The notes below the pieces were generated by a model. The model ran no database searches. It saw only the letters and a list, made by a program, of their open reading frames with translations, and was not told where the DNA came from. Below are positions 46,739 through 57,106 of a DNA stretch of 64,000 bases, one piece after another. Numbering within the stretch: position 1 is the first letter of the stretch; the number at the start of each line of letters is the position of its first letter. Source of the DNA: Paralvinella palmiformis. Lineage: Eukaryota > Annelida > Polychaeta > Terebellida > Alvinellidae. A program made the translations under genes and the position numbers. The stretch covers positions 92,501 through 156,500 of the forward strand of contig JAODUP010000113.1 in NCBI GenBank assembly GCA_025642065.1, given 5' to 3'.

Positions 46739-47033
46739 TATTTCGATGATCGGGTTTGTTTACTTAGCAGTAACTTTAACTATGTTATATTCTATGTTTA
46801 CCTGTCTGTTATAGAACATTCTTTGAAATATATATTTCGATTATATGCTACATGTGAGAATGCTCCGATCTGAGTCTAGTTCATCTTTGACGATACCAAA
46901 AAAGCCACATAGCAATTAATGTAGAAAACCTTCCGGGTTATCAGACTGAGAAACGAGTCGCTAACCACGTTAAACTCGCGGCAAGTAATGACATATTTTG
47001 TAAGGTTATTAAAACTAACATTATTTATATTAC

Positions 47034-47039
<6 letters not shown>
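46739..47039. other. unique non-coding stretch
   Basis: Nothing recognisable. Confidence 0.35.

Positions 47040-47104
<65 letters not shown>
47040..47104. repeat. (TA)n microsatellite
   Basis: About 32 TA units. Confidence 0.98.
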
Positions 47105-47106
<2 letters not shown>

Positions 47107-47211
47107 AGTGTATTTATGTGTGAAATGTAGTTGTGCTATATGAACTTAGATTATGAATTAATTGTGCTTTAAATTTAGAACAATTCAAGCTGAATAAGAT
47201 GCTATATGAAA

Positions 47212-47265
47212 TATTATTATTATTATTATTATTATTATTATCATCATCATCATCATCATTATCAT
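47212..47265. repeat. (ATT)n-(ATC)n microsatellite
   Basis: About nine ATT units followed by about seven ATC units. Confidence 0.95.
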
Positions 47266-48285
47266 AAGAAAAGGGGCACTTTTGTTCACATAATTCATAA
47301 CTTTGTCTATGCTACTAAATGCATTCCTGTGGGTAAGTAGATTTACCCTTAATCCTGGCATATCCCAATCTACGACTGAGTCAACTTTGGTGATGTCGTA
47401 TTATTTTCAGTAATTGTCGTCTCTCCGTTGTTTCTCAGTCGTGATTGTTTTATTTGAGGGACGAACGTTTTACGATCTGGCCATTTACACGGCGATAAAT
47501 ACAGTAGCAGCCATAGTGGGGCAACGACGATGTTATTGGCATGGCCTATGTTAATGTGGCGAGCTGGCTACGCCACGAACGCTGAACCGGATATAGTCTT
47601 ATTAAGGGAAACGCTAATTAAATGTTAGTTTACCAAATTGAATTATTATTTCCTACGCGGATAAGACGCGCCCAGATATAGGACAATTGGATGCGCACAA
47701 TGGGGGTAAATAAGAAGCGATAGATAGACATTTTAAACAGTAATCTTCCACTTTTTGTAATAATGCCTCCTTATTTTATGGTTTTCCTTTCCATAAAATG
47801 CTACCAAATCGGCATAAATCAATCCGTTATATTATACATGCGCTATCAAAAGGTGATATGATGCCAAAACGATCATCGCCATTTTCCCATTGTCCACGCC
47901 CGGCCAAATCACGTGTTCAAACGGTGACAAGCCATACGATCTCTTGTCACGTGATGAGATGCCGCCTAAGGCCTTTGATGGAATGATGGCCCCTTCATCT
48001 GGCGTACGATTTGGCGTCGCCATCTTTTCGGGCTTTCACGGCTTCAGTTGAGTTCGTTCTTAAGAAAGGAATCGCCCGCATCCCGACATCGCCGAATTGA
48101 CTGGCGCTGTCATAAACTTGGCGAGATCCGGAACGAATGTCCGGAACGAACGCGCCGCCATTGTTCGGGATCTCGCGGCGGTCGGTCATAACTTTGAATG
48201 ATTCAGCGTATTTCTCTTATAAATTGAATCGTTTCTTTGACATAATGGGGGATATATTGAGCTGAGGATTGATAGCTGATGTCTA
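47266..48285. other. unique, partly CpG-rich stretch
   Basis: CpG-dense at about 47980-48190. GTCACGTGATGAG near 47945 and CACGTG-like words occur. Open frames at 47798-48189 overlap on both strands and have no domain. Confidence 0.4.
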
Positions 48286-48289
48286 TTGC

Positions 48290-48345
48290 GGGGGAGGGGG
48301 GGTATTTATTTTGGAAGATTCTGTGTCGGGGGAGGGGGGGGGGGG
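48290..48345 (+). repeat. two long G-tracts, G-quadruplex candidate
   Basis: GGGGGAGGGGGGG at 48290-48302 and GGGGGAGGGGGGGGGGGGG at 48328-48345. Each is followed by a TTCTGTGT word, suggesting a small local duplication. Confidence 0.85.
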
Positions 48346-48640
48346 AAATTCTGTGTAATCACTTCAACAAAGGAGAATGGCCGACACTGGGTGAAGATGA
48401 CAAACGTTTTGGACGTCAGTGGGCGAGTTATCGGGGGTAAAGTCGTAAAAGATGACACGAGGCGAAATGTGATGGCACTCAACTGAGAGACGGATTGAGA
48501 AATGGACAAATGGAGAGGTGTAAAGAATCATGAAGGGGGGGGGGACATCCTAACAGATAAACAAAAAATGCATACAGGGTACGATCGTCAAACGAATAAA
48601 GCAATCTATGCACTGATTGTCAGACAGTGAGACATACATA
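48346..48640. other. unique non-coding stretch
   Basis: A third G run lies near 48535-48544. No exon recognised. Confidence 0.35.
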
Positions 48641-48644
48641 CAGG

Positions 48645-48694
48645 ATCACGCGCGTGCGCACACACGCACATACGTACGCACGCACATACGCACG

Positions 48695-48742
<48 letters not shown>
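48645..48742. repeat. imperfect (CA)/(CGCA) then (TA)n
   Basis: CGCG, CACA and ACGC words, then about 22 TA units from 48698. Confidence 0.94.
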
Positions 48743-48744
<2 letters not shown>

Positions 48745-48837
48745 TACGCGCTAAGAATTAATTGCGGGCAAGTAACTAAGTGCAAACTATATCCAGCAAA
48801 TTGACAATCAACTAAAAGCAAAGCCAAGTAAGAATGA

Positions 48838-48930
48838 TATTCAGTCAGTCACTCAATTATACACTAATTGACTCACTAACTCACTCACTCAATCACTCAC
48901 TCACATCCCCCATTCACTTAACCCAGCTCG
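48838..48930. repeat. degenerate (CTCA)n
   Basis: CTCA, ATCA and TTCA tetramers; same unit as the long array at 51210. Confidence 0.75.
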
Positions 48931-49128
48931 CACTAGCTCACTCATATACACGGTGTAACAACTATGATTATAACATACATGATCTTATATGTGTTTACTG
49001 TTTATTTAATATCATAATACCCCGATCTATATGTGACTAATAACATTATCTGTCGTTGGTAGCTTCTTCATAATAACAAATATGACACATTATGATATTA
49101 TCGTCATAATGCGCCAAACTAAATTATT

Positions 49129-49232
49129 ATTATCTATCAATCTATCTATCTATCTATCTACATATTTATCTATTTATTTATATATTTATCTATCTATATA
49201 TCTAGCTATCCATCTATCAATCTATCTGTCTG
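49129..49232. repeat. (ATCT)n imperfect array
   Basis: ATCT tetramers with ATTT variants; the complement of the (GATA)n arrays elsewhere. Confidence 0.92.
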
Positions 49233-49252
49233 CACGACAACCCATTCCCCAA

Positions 49253-49253
<1 letters not shown>

Positions 49254-49284
<31 letters not shown>

Positions 49285-49352
49285 AGCATACCCGTGCACA
49301 CATGTTTGTGTGTGGGTGCGTACGCACACGTGTGCGTGTGTGTGTGTGTGCT
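49254..49352. repeat. (CA)n and (GT)n blocks in opposite sense
   Basis: (CA)n at about 49257-49282 and imperfect GT/GC at 49302-49350 are complementary, so the segment can fold back. Confidence 0.9.
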
Positions 49353-49413
49353 TAAAGTCAATACAGAACACTGGATTAACGGTATGTGTCGTATTAGCAG
49401 CCGATAGTAGAAT

Positions 49414-49429
49414 ACACCAGGCGGCGCTG
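49414..49429 (+). promoter_or_regulatory. CTCF-like motif
   Basis: ACACCAGGCGGCGCTG matches the consensus at most positions, with C at the K position and mismatches at positions 1 and 16. Confidence 0.4.
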
Positions 49430-49604
49430 CCATTATTATCAGTTTGATAAGTCGATCCCTATCGGTGGGGGGGGGGGAGGAGGATCATGTTATCTATAAA
49501 AGGGGTGAATCTGCTAACTATTACCAATGTAAAAACAATGATATTAATAAAGACAACAAACTACACAAGCTATATAGGATTCTAAATAAAAACGAGTCCA
49601 TTGA

Positions 49605-49784
49605 AAAAATATCCCCGAAAAGAATCGAGCTCAGTGGCGCACCTTGTACAAGGGGTCACCTAGTAGAAGGGGTTGGGCAAGCCCCTCATCCGGGTACGAT
49701 GAAATATTCGTCAACAAAATATCAGGTGCAGCGGAAACTTAAGAAATTTAGGAAGAATAAGCGAGTCTGAAAAGGTGAGTTTTT
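49605..49784 (-). mobile_element. 3' UTR of CR1/L2-type LINE
   Basis: Directly downstream of the decayed reverse-transcriptase C-terminal frame. The minus-strand words CATCGTACCCGGA, TTGCCCAACCCC and GCGCCACTGAGCTCGATTC recur in the same order at 56974-57060, proving a dispersed repeat. Relative to that copy it has an insertion around CTACTAGGTGACCC. Confidence 0.85.
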
Positions 49785-50333
49785 TCAAAGGTGACGGAAA
49801 GAAAATATGCTATTTGATGACGTAACATTTTCAGGGGTTGAGTTCAAAAGAAAGGGGACAGCAACTGAAAAGGCACGAGTCCCAGCATGTGTTTTAACAC
49901 TGGGAACAGACAACAAGCGAAGAGCAAATGTACGGAGCTCTGTGAACTTGGGTGCTAGAAAAAGCATGGAAAATAGATACGAAGGTTCTCCGGAAGAAAG
50001 AGTTTGATAGGCAATGGTACTGAGTTTGAAAATGATCCGAGATTGAACAGGGAGCCAGTGACGAAGTGAGAGAGAATGGAAAAACCGAGGAGACTGTGTG
50101 ACAACTCTAAGAAAGTTTTGAATATCCTTAGATGCGATGTTATAAAGAAGAGAGTTGCAGTATTCAAGCCTACTAGTAATGAATGCTGTAACAATGGTTA
50201 TGGCGACTGAAAGAGAAATATATCGCCGAAAACGGCGAAGGTCACGAATATGATAGAAACAGGAGCAATATGTCAGAGAAATATGTTTTCTGAAATTAAA
50301 ATCCCTATCAAATGTAACACTACGATTACGTAC
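49785..50333 (-). pseudogene. non-LTR retrotransposon (CR1/L2-like) reverse transcriptase, C-terminal fragment
   Basis: An open frame of 207 residues runs from 50408 to 49785; similarity begins at about residue 26 (VRNRSVTFD). Recognisable landmarks of the region after the CR1/L2 polymerase domain are SRLEYCNSLL (79-88), LRHWLPV (115-121), the KLSTIAY stretch (128-134) and GTRAFSVAVP (176-185). Compared with the usual family pattern, roughly 10-20 residues are missing between RVV (101) and HWLPV, an in-frame deletion. The catalytic polymerase motifs and the endonuclease are absent, so this is a 5'-truncated, dead copy. It is the only clear retroelement protein in the window and could mark the class of LINE that mobilised some of the SINEs. 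No promoter is seen; the upstream 25 residues are unrelated. Confidence 0.85.
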
Positions 50334-50697
50334 AGTGTCTGATGATGTGATTAGAATGATTACCTTGATGATAATCGTGATTATCACGAGGAAATTGCCT
50401 TGTTTCACTCAATTCGGCCCACGTTTTGCCACGAGAGGCCGTATTTATGACGTCAGTGACAATTTTCCGTCTGTCATCAGAGACCTCGGTGTTTATAAAC
50501 GATGATAAGCGGATATTACGATGGCGGCCATTTTGGGTTAAGGCTACTCGGCAGACTGGTGACTTCTGTACTTATCGGGTAAACGTGATTTAAATATTGT
50601 TATCGGGTAACGAACGTCTCGGGAGTCTAGTGTGATGACATAACCTTAAATATAACGAATATGAAATGGAAACAGGCATATTGACTGTCAGGTATAT
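50334..50697. other. unique stretch with CRE octamer and YY1-like site
   Basis: TGACGTCA at 50448-50455 and GATGGCGGCCATTTT at about 50521-50535, a YY1-type word. No exon found. Confidence 0.4.
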
Positions 50698-50810
50698 AGA
50701 CTGATAGATTGATAGATAGATAAATATATAGATAGATAGATAGACAGACATATAGATAGTTAGATAGATAGATAGATAGATAGATAAAGAACTGGACAGA
50801 CAGACAGACG
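50698..50810. repeat. (GATA)n with (ACAG)n edge
   Basis: GATA tetramers with TATA interruptions, then GACAGACAGACAG. Confidence 0.94.
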
Positions 50811-50960
50811 ATTACGATTGATGTTTACGGCCACTTTTATACACATGGTAGGCCTCCAAAGCTAATGAAGAGAAGTCAAAGATGAAACATCTTTCAGATA
50901 TGCCCACGCCGAGATTCGAACACGGGTGGTTGTGATCTGTGATCCAACACGCTACCGTTA
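50811..50960 (-). mobile_element. SINE family A, enclosed in (GATA)n
   Basis: GATTGATGTTTACGGCCACT, the body and the B box (GTGTTCGAATCTC on the minus strand) are clear, with a deletion of the GCTAAATGGGCCGAG part. The A-box end reads CTACCGTTAGATAGATAG, so the head ends in GATA units. GATA repeats lie on both sides. Confidence 0.88.
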
Positions 50961-51165
50961 GATAGATAGATTGATACGTAGATGAGTAGAGATATAGAGA
51001 AATAGAAATATAAACATTGTTTATCTCTCTGAGATGGAAGATGACCCACTATACACTGACTAATTAACTGACTGACAAACTAACTAATTATTATGCTAAC
51101 TAACAATCTAATTAATTAAGTAGCTAATTAACTCTTGGTCATACAATATATTATTACCAACTAGC
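50961..51165. other. decayed GATA then AT-rich stretch
   Basis: Short GATA scraps, then CTAACTAA-like words. No gene signal. Confidence 0.45.
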
Positions 51166-51168
51166 CAA

Positions 51169-51421
51169 TTGACCGACCGACCGACTGACCGACCGACCGA
51201 CCGACCCACCTCACTCACTCACTCACTCACTCACTCACTCACTCACTCACTCACTCACTCACTCACTCACTCACTCACTCACTCACTCACTCACTCACTC
51301 ACTCACTCACTCACTCACTCACTCACTCACTCACTCACTCACTCACTCACTCACTCACTCACTCACTCACTCACTCACTCACTCACTCACTCACTCACTC
51401 ACTCACTCACTCACTCACTCA
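51169..51421. repeat. (GACC)n then very long (CTCA)n array
   Basis: About nine GACC units, then about 53 uninterrupted CTCA units (51210-51421). It is the longest perfect tetranucleotide here. The Ser-Leu-Thr-His repeat frame is an artefact. Confidence 0.98.
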
Positions 51422-52735
51422 CACGCCTCATCCCCGAGCACATAACCTAATTCCTGATCCTGTACCAACTATACATCATCAACGTTATTCACAAATCACG
51501 TGTCTGCCTCTTATCAGTTCCTCTCCGAGCCGATCCCGCTGCCGAAACCCGCGGTTATACGACCACCGAAACATACATCACGTGCTAAGATTTATATGTC
51601 ACGTGACTGGTAGAGCGATGGCTCCAACAAATCGAACGGCCTCATGATTGCACAATAAAATGGCCGCCGTACACGCTCGCTTTATGGCCGGTAAACATAA
51701 ATCTCCGAGATAAACAAATCCGGTTTATGGCTTTGTGAAATAAATCACGTGGATCATCCTTTGTTTTACTGACTGGTATCTTCAGCGGATCGGATAACTG
51801 TTTTTTTGTTGTTGTTATTGTTGTTGTTGTTGTTGTTCCGCTGCCGAACGAAGGTGACTTAAATCTGGATGGCGAATGAAATCGTGGGATCCCCAACAGG
51901 TGTACAATTACTTTATTACAAATGTCGATAATCGCGTCCCAAAAAAACACCAAAACACAACATAATCTGTTCTTATTTAAAGTTTTACTTTATTTATTCG
52001 CTTACAAAAAAAGAAACGGGCGTAAACATAGAATCACAAAGTAAAGAAAAACGATCAAGAATTAGTGTGGCACATAACAGTGCAATCGCATATTTACATT
52101 GTGATCCTTTTAATAAAGTTGCACGGACACAAATTGGCCATTGAGTTGATGAAGCACCACATATATTAGCACAAACAGTTCACTGATCACTAATCCAGGC
52201 GTTGTGGCCACGGTTTGCGATCCTCCGTGCCAGTGCCAATTTCCTGCTTCAAACGAGTGATTACGAATTGCGGTGGATGTTTTGAGGCGAGCACAGAATA
52301 TTTGACGTAGGCGAGAATGTAAACAGCAAAACTTGTCAGAATCATTACAGCACAACTGTACTCGGTATGTAAAGGGGTTCAGGATAATGTACTAACTTGG
52401 TTCTAATTCGGTTCTAATTAATCGATGTACCCGAACCAAAAGAGTAAATAGGCGAGGTAAGGTCAACGGAAACAGCACTTAATTTGTTTTAGATTATAAT
52501 CAATGTAAAAACAATATTGTTTACCAGATCAACTGTTTTCCTCAATAAGTAAAGTACACCGCTCCAAGGGGAATTTAATGGTATTAATTCTACACTAAAA
52601 CATCCACGATAATAAATGATGAGTTTATATCTAAATAAATATCTAGGTTTTATTTCTCAATAATTAAGATTTGTTTATCACATTTATGCTTTGATGTATA
52701 TTATTAACGGTTTATTTATTTATTTACGGATTGAT
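51422..52735. other. unique stretch, CpG-containing at left
   Basis: 51480-51900 is CpG-containing, with ATCACGTG-type words and an ATGGCCGCC (YY1-like) word near 51660. A (GTT)n run lies at 51807-51837. From 51960 it is AT-rich. Open frames at 51642-51953 and 52110-52355 have no domain I recognise. Confidence 0.4.
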
Positions 52736-52825
52736 CGATTAATTCATCGATTAACGGATTAATTGATTGATTGACTGATTGACTGACTGACTGATTGATC
52801 GTACGATCGGTTGATTTATTGATTG

Positions 52826-52888
<63 letters not shown>

Positions 52889-52893
52889 AGATA

Positions 52894-52929
<36 letters not shown>

Positions 52930-52930
52930 A
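52736..52930. repeat. (GATT)n, (TA)n and (GATA)n compound array
   Basis: Degenerate ATTGATTGACTG, then (TA)n at 52831-52886, then about ten GATA units. Confidence 0.95.
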
Positions 52931-52984
52931 GAGAATGACACTCGGACAGTCTTAAATGGATGATAGACTGAGTGAATGGGTGAA

Positions 52985-53145
52985 TAAGTGAGTAGGTGGG
53001 TGAAAAAATCAGTCAGTCAGTCGGTTTGTCGGTCGGTCGGATCGGTAGTCAGTCAGTCAGTCGGTCAGACAGTCAGATAGTCGGTCAGTCAGAGATTCAG
53101 ATAACCAGTCAGTCAGTCAATCAGTCAGTCAGTCAATCAACAAAA
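52985..53145. repeat. degenerate (CAGT)n
   Basis: CAGT, CGGT and CAAT tetramers for about 150 bp. Confidence 0.88.
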
Positions 53146-53172
53146 CCACATTTAATCTGACTAAACCATCTA

Positions 53173-53320
53173 ATAACATAACAAAAATAACATAACAATA
53201 ACATAACAATAACATAACAATAACATAACAATAACATAACAATAACATAACAATAACATAACAATAACATAACAATAACATAACAATAACATAACAATAA
53301 CATAACAATAACATAACAAT
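53173..53320. repeat. 11 bp minisatellite (AACATAACAAT)n, about 13 copies
   Basis: Near-perfect copies. Because 11 is not a multiple of 3, frames read an 11-residue period (Met-Leu-Leu-Leu-Cys-Tyr type) on the minus strand. Not coding. Confidence 0.97.
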
Positions 53321-53718
53321 CGGCGTATTTCCATGACGATATGCCATCTGACTCTGATGAAGAAAAACCGACATATGTACTGACAACTTCTCCTCCACCT
53401 CCCAAGAACCCCCTCCCCTACGGGCTTCCACCGTCTAATTAGAAATTCACCACTATAAGTCTCCCCGACTGTCCTAGCCCCAGGGATCTGTCAGCCCCAA
53501 CCCCACTCTTAACCCCCCCCCCCACCCGAATACCACCCAACGCCACACCCAAACCAACACCCCCCCCCCACATCGCTCTAAGACGAGACTGATTCAAAAT
53601 CAAATAGCTACCAGTAAACCTTATCACCGTACAATATCTCATTTAATATCTAGCCAGTCTCACTTGGCCTCGGTTGTTAGACATTAGACGGTCTATGTTA
53701 GACGCGGTCTAGGCCAGG
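53321..53718. other. unique, C-rich stretch
   Basis: CCCTCCCC-type and C-run sequence at 53395-53570 on the plus strand, so the minus strand is G-rich. No gene recognised. Confidence 0.4.
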
Positions 53719-53795
53719 CTGCCGTTGTAGCTCATTCGTCAGGTGCTAAACAAGACCGTGGAAGGTTCGGGGTTCGAATTTACCAACTTGACGAA
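53719..53795 (+). mobile_element. tRNA-like SINE head, family G
   Basis: GTTGTAGCTCATTCGTCAGG is A-box-like and GGGGTTCGAATTTAC is B-box-like, about 45 bp apart. The acceptor ends do not pair. Family single-copy here. Confidence 0.55.
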
Positions 53796-54055
53796 GCTAC
53801 CAATTAAACAAATGGTTGGATTGTGATCGATTAGCAGCCTGGAGTTATTTCGACCTAGGGTTAGGACCGTGTGCTGGATTGTATATTATTACGTATGAAG
53901 GATAAAGCAGCCGTACCATTGGAAGACAGAATAAATTACTCGGGGAGTATATTGTTTCTCGCAGCAAATAATTCCCCCCCCAAAAAACCTCGCCACAACC
54001 TAATCCGAGGTAGTCCTTTACGGCAGCGTCAATCGATGAACGTATGACAGACCAG
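53796..54055. other. unique non-coding stretch
   Basis: Possibly the body of the SINE that starts at 53719; no second copy for comparison. Confidence 0.3.
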
Positions 54056-54136
54056 TAGTCGGTTGATGGATTCGAACCTAGAATCTTTCGATTCGTATTG
54101 CACTGCTCTACTAATGTGTTAACAAGTCACGGTGCT
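54056..54136 (-). mobile_element. tRNA-like SINE head, family J
   Basis: The minus strand reads GTTAACACATTAGTAGAGC (A-box-like), then AGATTCTAGGTTCGAATCC (B box). A Met- or Ala-like promoter layout, but no cloverleaf is convincing. Confidence 0.55.
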
Positions 54137-54535
54137 CTGATTTGACCACGCAGTCATCACAGTAAATAACAAGCCAGTCGACTCGGGAGATAAATGAATA
54201 GAGAGATAACTTCATCAAATATAAAAACACCGAATATTATCAGTGACAGTGAGGAGGAGAGAAATCATAAACAGGTCAGGAAACAGCTGAAACTGAAGGG
54301 AAACGGACACGTGATCATTTTTCCCCTCAACATCTACCACTTTATGTGTTCATTCCAAATAGGACAGGCGACCGGTTTAGAGAAGTGGCTTTAATACGAT
54401 GTTAAATACGATGGTGACGTTACTCCAGACAGATATAACAAATCAATCAGACTGACGTTAGGTGTCCAGAATAGAGAAACAGCTGTATAACAATAGACAG
54501 CAAAACAATCGCTAACTGGTTATTATACTGAGTTT
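54137..54535. other. unique non-coding stretch
   Basis: The open frame at 54194-54394 has no recognisable domain. Confidence 0.35.
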
Positions 54536-54876
54536 ATGATGATGGTGATGATGATGATGATGGTGGTGATGATGATGATGATGATGATGGTGATGATGCA
54601 AATGATGGTTGTTGTTGTTATTATTGTTAATTTTATTGTTATTATAATTAATATTATTATTATTATTATTATAACGCTTATTATTATTATTACTATTATT
54701 ATTATTATTATCATTATCATCATCATATTATTATTATTATTATTATTATAACGATTATTATTACTACTGTTGTTATTATTATTGTTAGTCATGATGATCA
54801 CTACCATAATGATGATGATTTTTTTTTAAACTAACGGCCTACTGCTACTACTACCATTACTACTACGACTACTACT

Positions 54877-54915
<39 letters not shown>
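54536..54915. repeat. trinucleotide domain (GAT, ATT, ACT, AAT)
   Basis: (GATGAT)n at 54537-54608, ATT-rich to 54790, ACT-rich at 54840-54880, then (AAT)n to 54915. ATT and AAT runs are complementary and could pair. Confidence 0.95.
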
Positions 54916-54918
<3 letters not shown>

Positions 54919-55650
54919 TTGTTGATTTAAATTAATAATAAGGATTACTATCACGTACAAGCAAAAACGCCTTACACACCAAACCTTAACATAAAGGACT
55001 TAAAATGTCGTTTATCAAAATGAAATTTATTTCTTCATACAGTCACCGATCGCGATATATGATATATCTCAATCTCAGGTGTGACCAGAGACGAAGCTAA
55101 ACAACAACAACAACAACAACAACAGCAATAACGGCGACCTTCTCGAATGATAGCTAGCAATTCGGAAGAAGCAACTTCGAGCGGGGCAAGTTTTCTGATG
55201 AGATTTAAAACTTCCGCCAGATGGTTCTCTTCTGGTCTCATCCCAATACAGGTTCCCGCGAACCGGCAGCTGCAACGCTGAATATACGATCGCCTTGTGA
55301 CTGGACTCGAGAACGAATCAGTTCGTCTCCGAACTACTTATATATCCGTACCAACGTCGGAAGATTTGTCTAGTTCGGCCAGAACCGACCGCAGACATGG
55401 CCATTTGAAGGGCAAATCTTCGGAGACGGGGACCACGGAATAAGGTGTAAAAAGGGCGATGTTATTTCTGTCGAGTCAACATTCCTGACACGTCTACGGA
55501 GGAGAATGGACACCCGGAGAATCGGATGACGTAATGCGGCGAATCTGTCCGCTAGGAATGACCCCAAGAGTAATATGGTTATCGTAGGCCCGTAATCAAA
55601 ACATCAATAGCCAGGTAGCCAATACAAAACGTGATCTGATCAGTTAAACA
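54916..55650. other. unique CpG-containing stretch
   Basis: An (AAC)n run lies at 55100-55123. 55125-55560 is CpG-containing and unique. CCGCCAGATGGTTC at 55214 is a partial CTCF-like word. Minus-strand frames at 55035-55567 have no domain. Confidence 0.4.
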
Positions 55651-55652
55651 GG

Positions 55653-56050
55653 TCTCTCTCTCTCTCTCTTACCTGGGCGATGGATTCGTGCAGTGATGAC
55701 GCCGGGGATAACCCCGTGAGATGGAGAGTTGTATACACACGTATACGCGTACATCAATCTATCTATGTACTTGTACATTCATCCATCAGTCAATTCGCTC
55801 ATGTCTCATTCACTTTACGTCTATCTATATTTATGCCCGTCTGTATCTCTGTTTATTCGTTTCCCTCTATCCGTCCATCTCTGTCTGTCTCTGTGTGTGT
55901 CTCTCTATATGTGTTATTCCCAGCTTGCCTGTCTGTCTGTCACTCCATCTGCCTGCCTACTTGTCTGCCTGTCTGTATGCATGCTTGCAAGCTTGCCTGC
56001 CTGTCTGCCTGCCTACCGGCTTGCCGGTCTGCTTGCCTACCTGACTGCGT
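55653..56050. repeat. (CT)n and degenerate CTGT/CTGC/ATCT array
   Basis: (CT)n at 55653-55670. From about 55755 to 56045 the DNA is built of ATCT, CTGT and CTGC tetramers. Cys/Leu/Ser-rich plus-strand frames and Gln/Ala/Gly/Arg minus-strand frames are repeat translations. Confidence 0.85.
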
Positions 56051-56585
56051 CCATTCATGCGTACATACGTGAAGAAACTTACTTCTTTCACCTCTATTTT
56101 CATCGGATGTTGGCCAGTCGGAAAAATACGGACTGACAACGACAAGTACACCAGTGTACAACAAATCGTGTCGTTCACGGTGTATTATAAATCCGGAGTC
56201 AATGTATGGATCATTGACTCGGACGAAACCGTCGGTTCCACTGTCTGACAACGTTCAGATATTGATATTTTGTTGAGGGCAAGCTCTCTCTCTAATGACA
56301 TCGCTATATCGTTTACATACGATGTTGAGGGTGGCCGGTGAGCATCGATCTCTAATCTGACTTTAGAACCACGAAAGGAACCAATTTTGTTGACAGAGAA
56401 CCAACAATTTGGGTTCTCGTTGGTGCAAAGTAACTGTTTGGTTGAAAGCTGAAGAATTAATGCAGGACATGTTTCGATGAAGAACGAACGCTCTAGGAGA
56501 TGAAAATGTCATCCGAAGTCGGAAACTTGTGGGTTAAATTACAAATAAAGAAGGCGCTAGCCAGTTGAATTAGCATAATAATCGG
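56051..56585. other. unique non-coding stretch
   Basis: No repeat, SINE or exon recognised. Confidence 0.35.
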
Positions 56586-56905
56586 GCTGTGATGGCGCAG
56601 TTAGTTAGATCGTAGGACTCGTAGCCGAGGGGTCGCGGGTTCGAAGCACCGGGAACTGCAATGCCGTCATGTTGATGACTGGTTCACTCATGCATAAAAA
56701 TAAGAACCTGACAGGACGTCTTGGCTGTGTGTCGGAGAAACGCATTACGCTTTTAATGGCAGCACGCGTTGTATGCTCCTTGGCGAGTTGAGATGTGTGC
56801 TGGATTGGAACAGGTCTGAGTCGGGGATACTAGTACTGTAGAGCGCCTTAGAACAGCTATCTAGCTGGATAGGATGCTATATAAGTATCACTTAAGATAA
56901 TAAGA
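56586..56905 (+). mobile_element. tRNA-derived SINE, family C, full length
   Basis: The head TGATGGCGCAGTTAGTTAG is A-box-like and GCGGGTTCGAAGCAC is the B box. The body shares CGCATTACGC, GAGATGTGTGCTGG and the 3' end GATGCTATATAAGT with the copy at 15528-15857. ATAATAA words at both flanks may be a short target-site duplication. The 3' end lies about 70 bp upstream of a LINE 3' UTR. Confidence 0.9.
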
Positions 56906-56973
56906 ACAAAGTTTTTAAATAAATGTTACTGAATTAGGACCATAATAGGAAATGATATACCACCTACTCATTG

Positions 56974-57106
56974 TTGGTGAACTTTCCATCGTACCCGGAC
57001 TATGAGTTTGCCCAACCCCCTAGGTGGCGCCACTGAGCTCGATTCTTTTCGAGGATATTGGGGCTATAGAAGTTTTGTAATTATTAATTATTATTATTAT
57101 TATTAT
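56974..57106 (+). mobile_element. CR1/L2-type LINE 3' UTR, 5'-truncated copy with (ATT)n tail
   Basis: CATCGTACCCGGACTATGAG, TTTGCCCAACCCCC and CGCCACTGAGCTCGATTCTT match, in order, the 3' UTR at 49605-49784. It ends in (ATT)n at 57083-57106, the likely true tail. No coding part is present. Confidence 0.85.
57017..57032 (+). promoter_or_regulatory. CTCF-like binding motif inside LINE 3' UTR
   Basis: CCCCTAGGTGGCGCCA fits the consensus at every position but one. It lies within the retroelement 3' UTR, so this element could spread CTCF-like sites. Confidence 0.5.

Noticed and set aside
51169..51450. Ser-Leu-Thr-His repeat protein
   Set aside because: Pure translation of (CTCA)n, whose 12-base triple period keeps every frame open.
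55680..56136. Cys/Leu-rich frames resembling a membrane or secreted peptide
   Set aside because: They read degenerate CTGT/CTGC/ATCT tetramers; three overlapping frames look alike.
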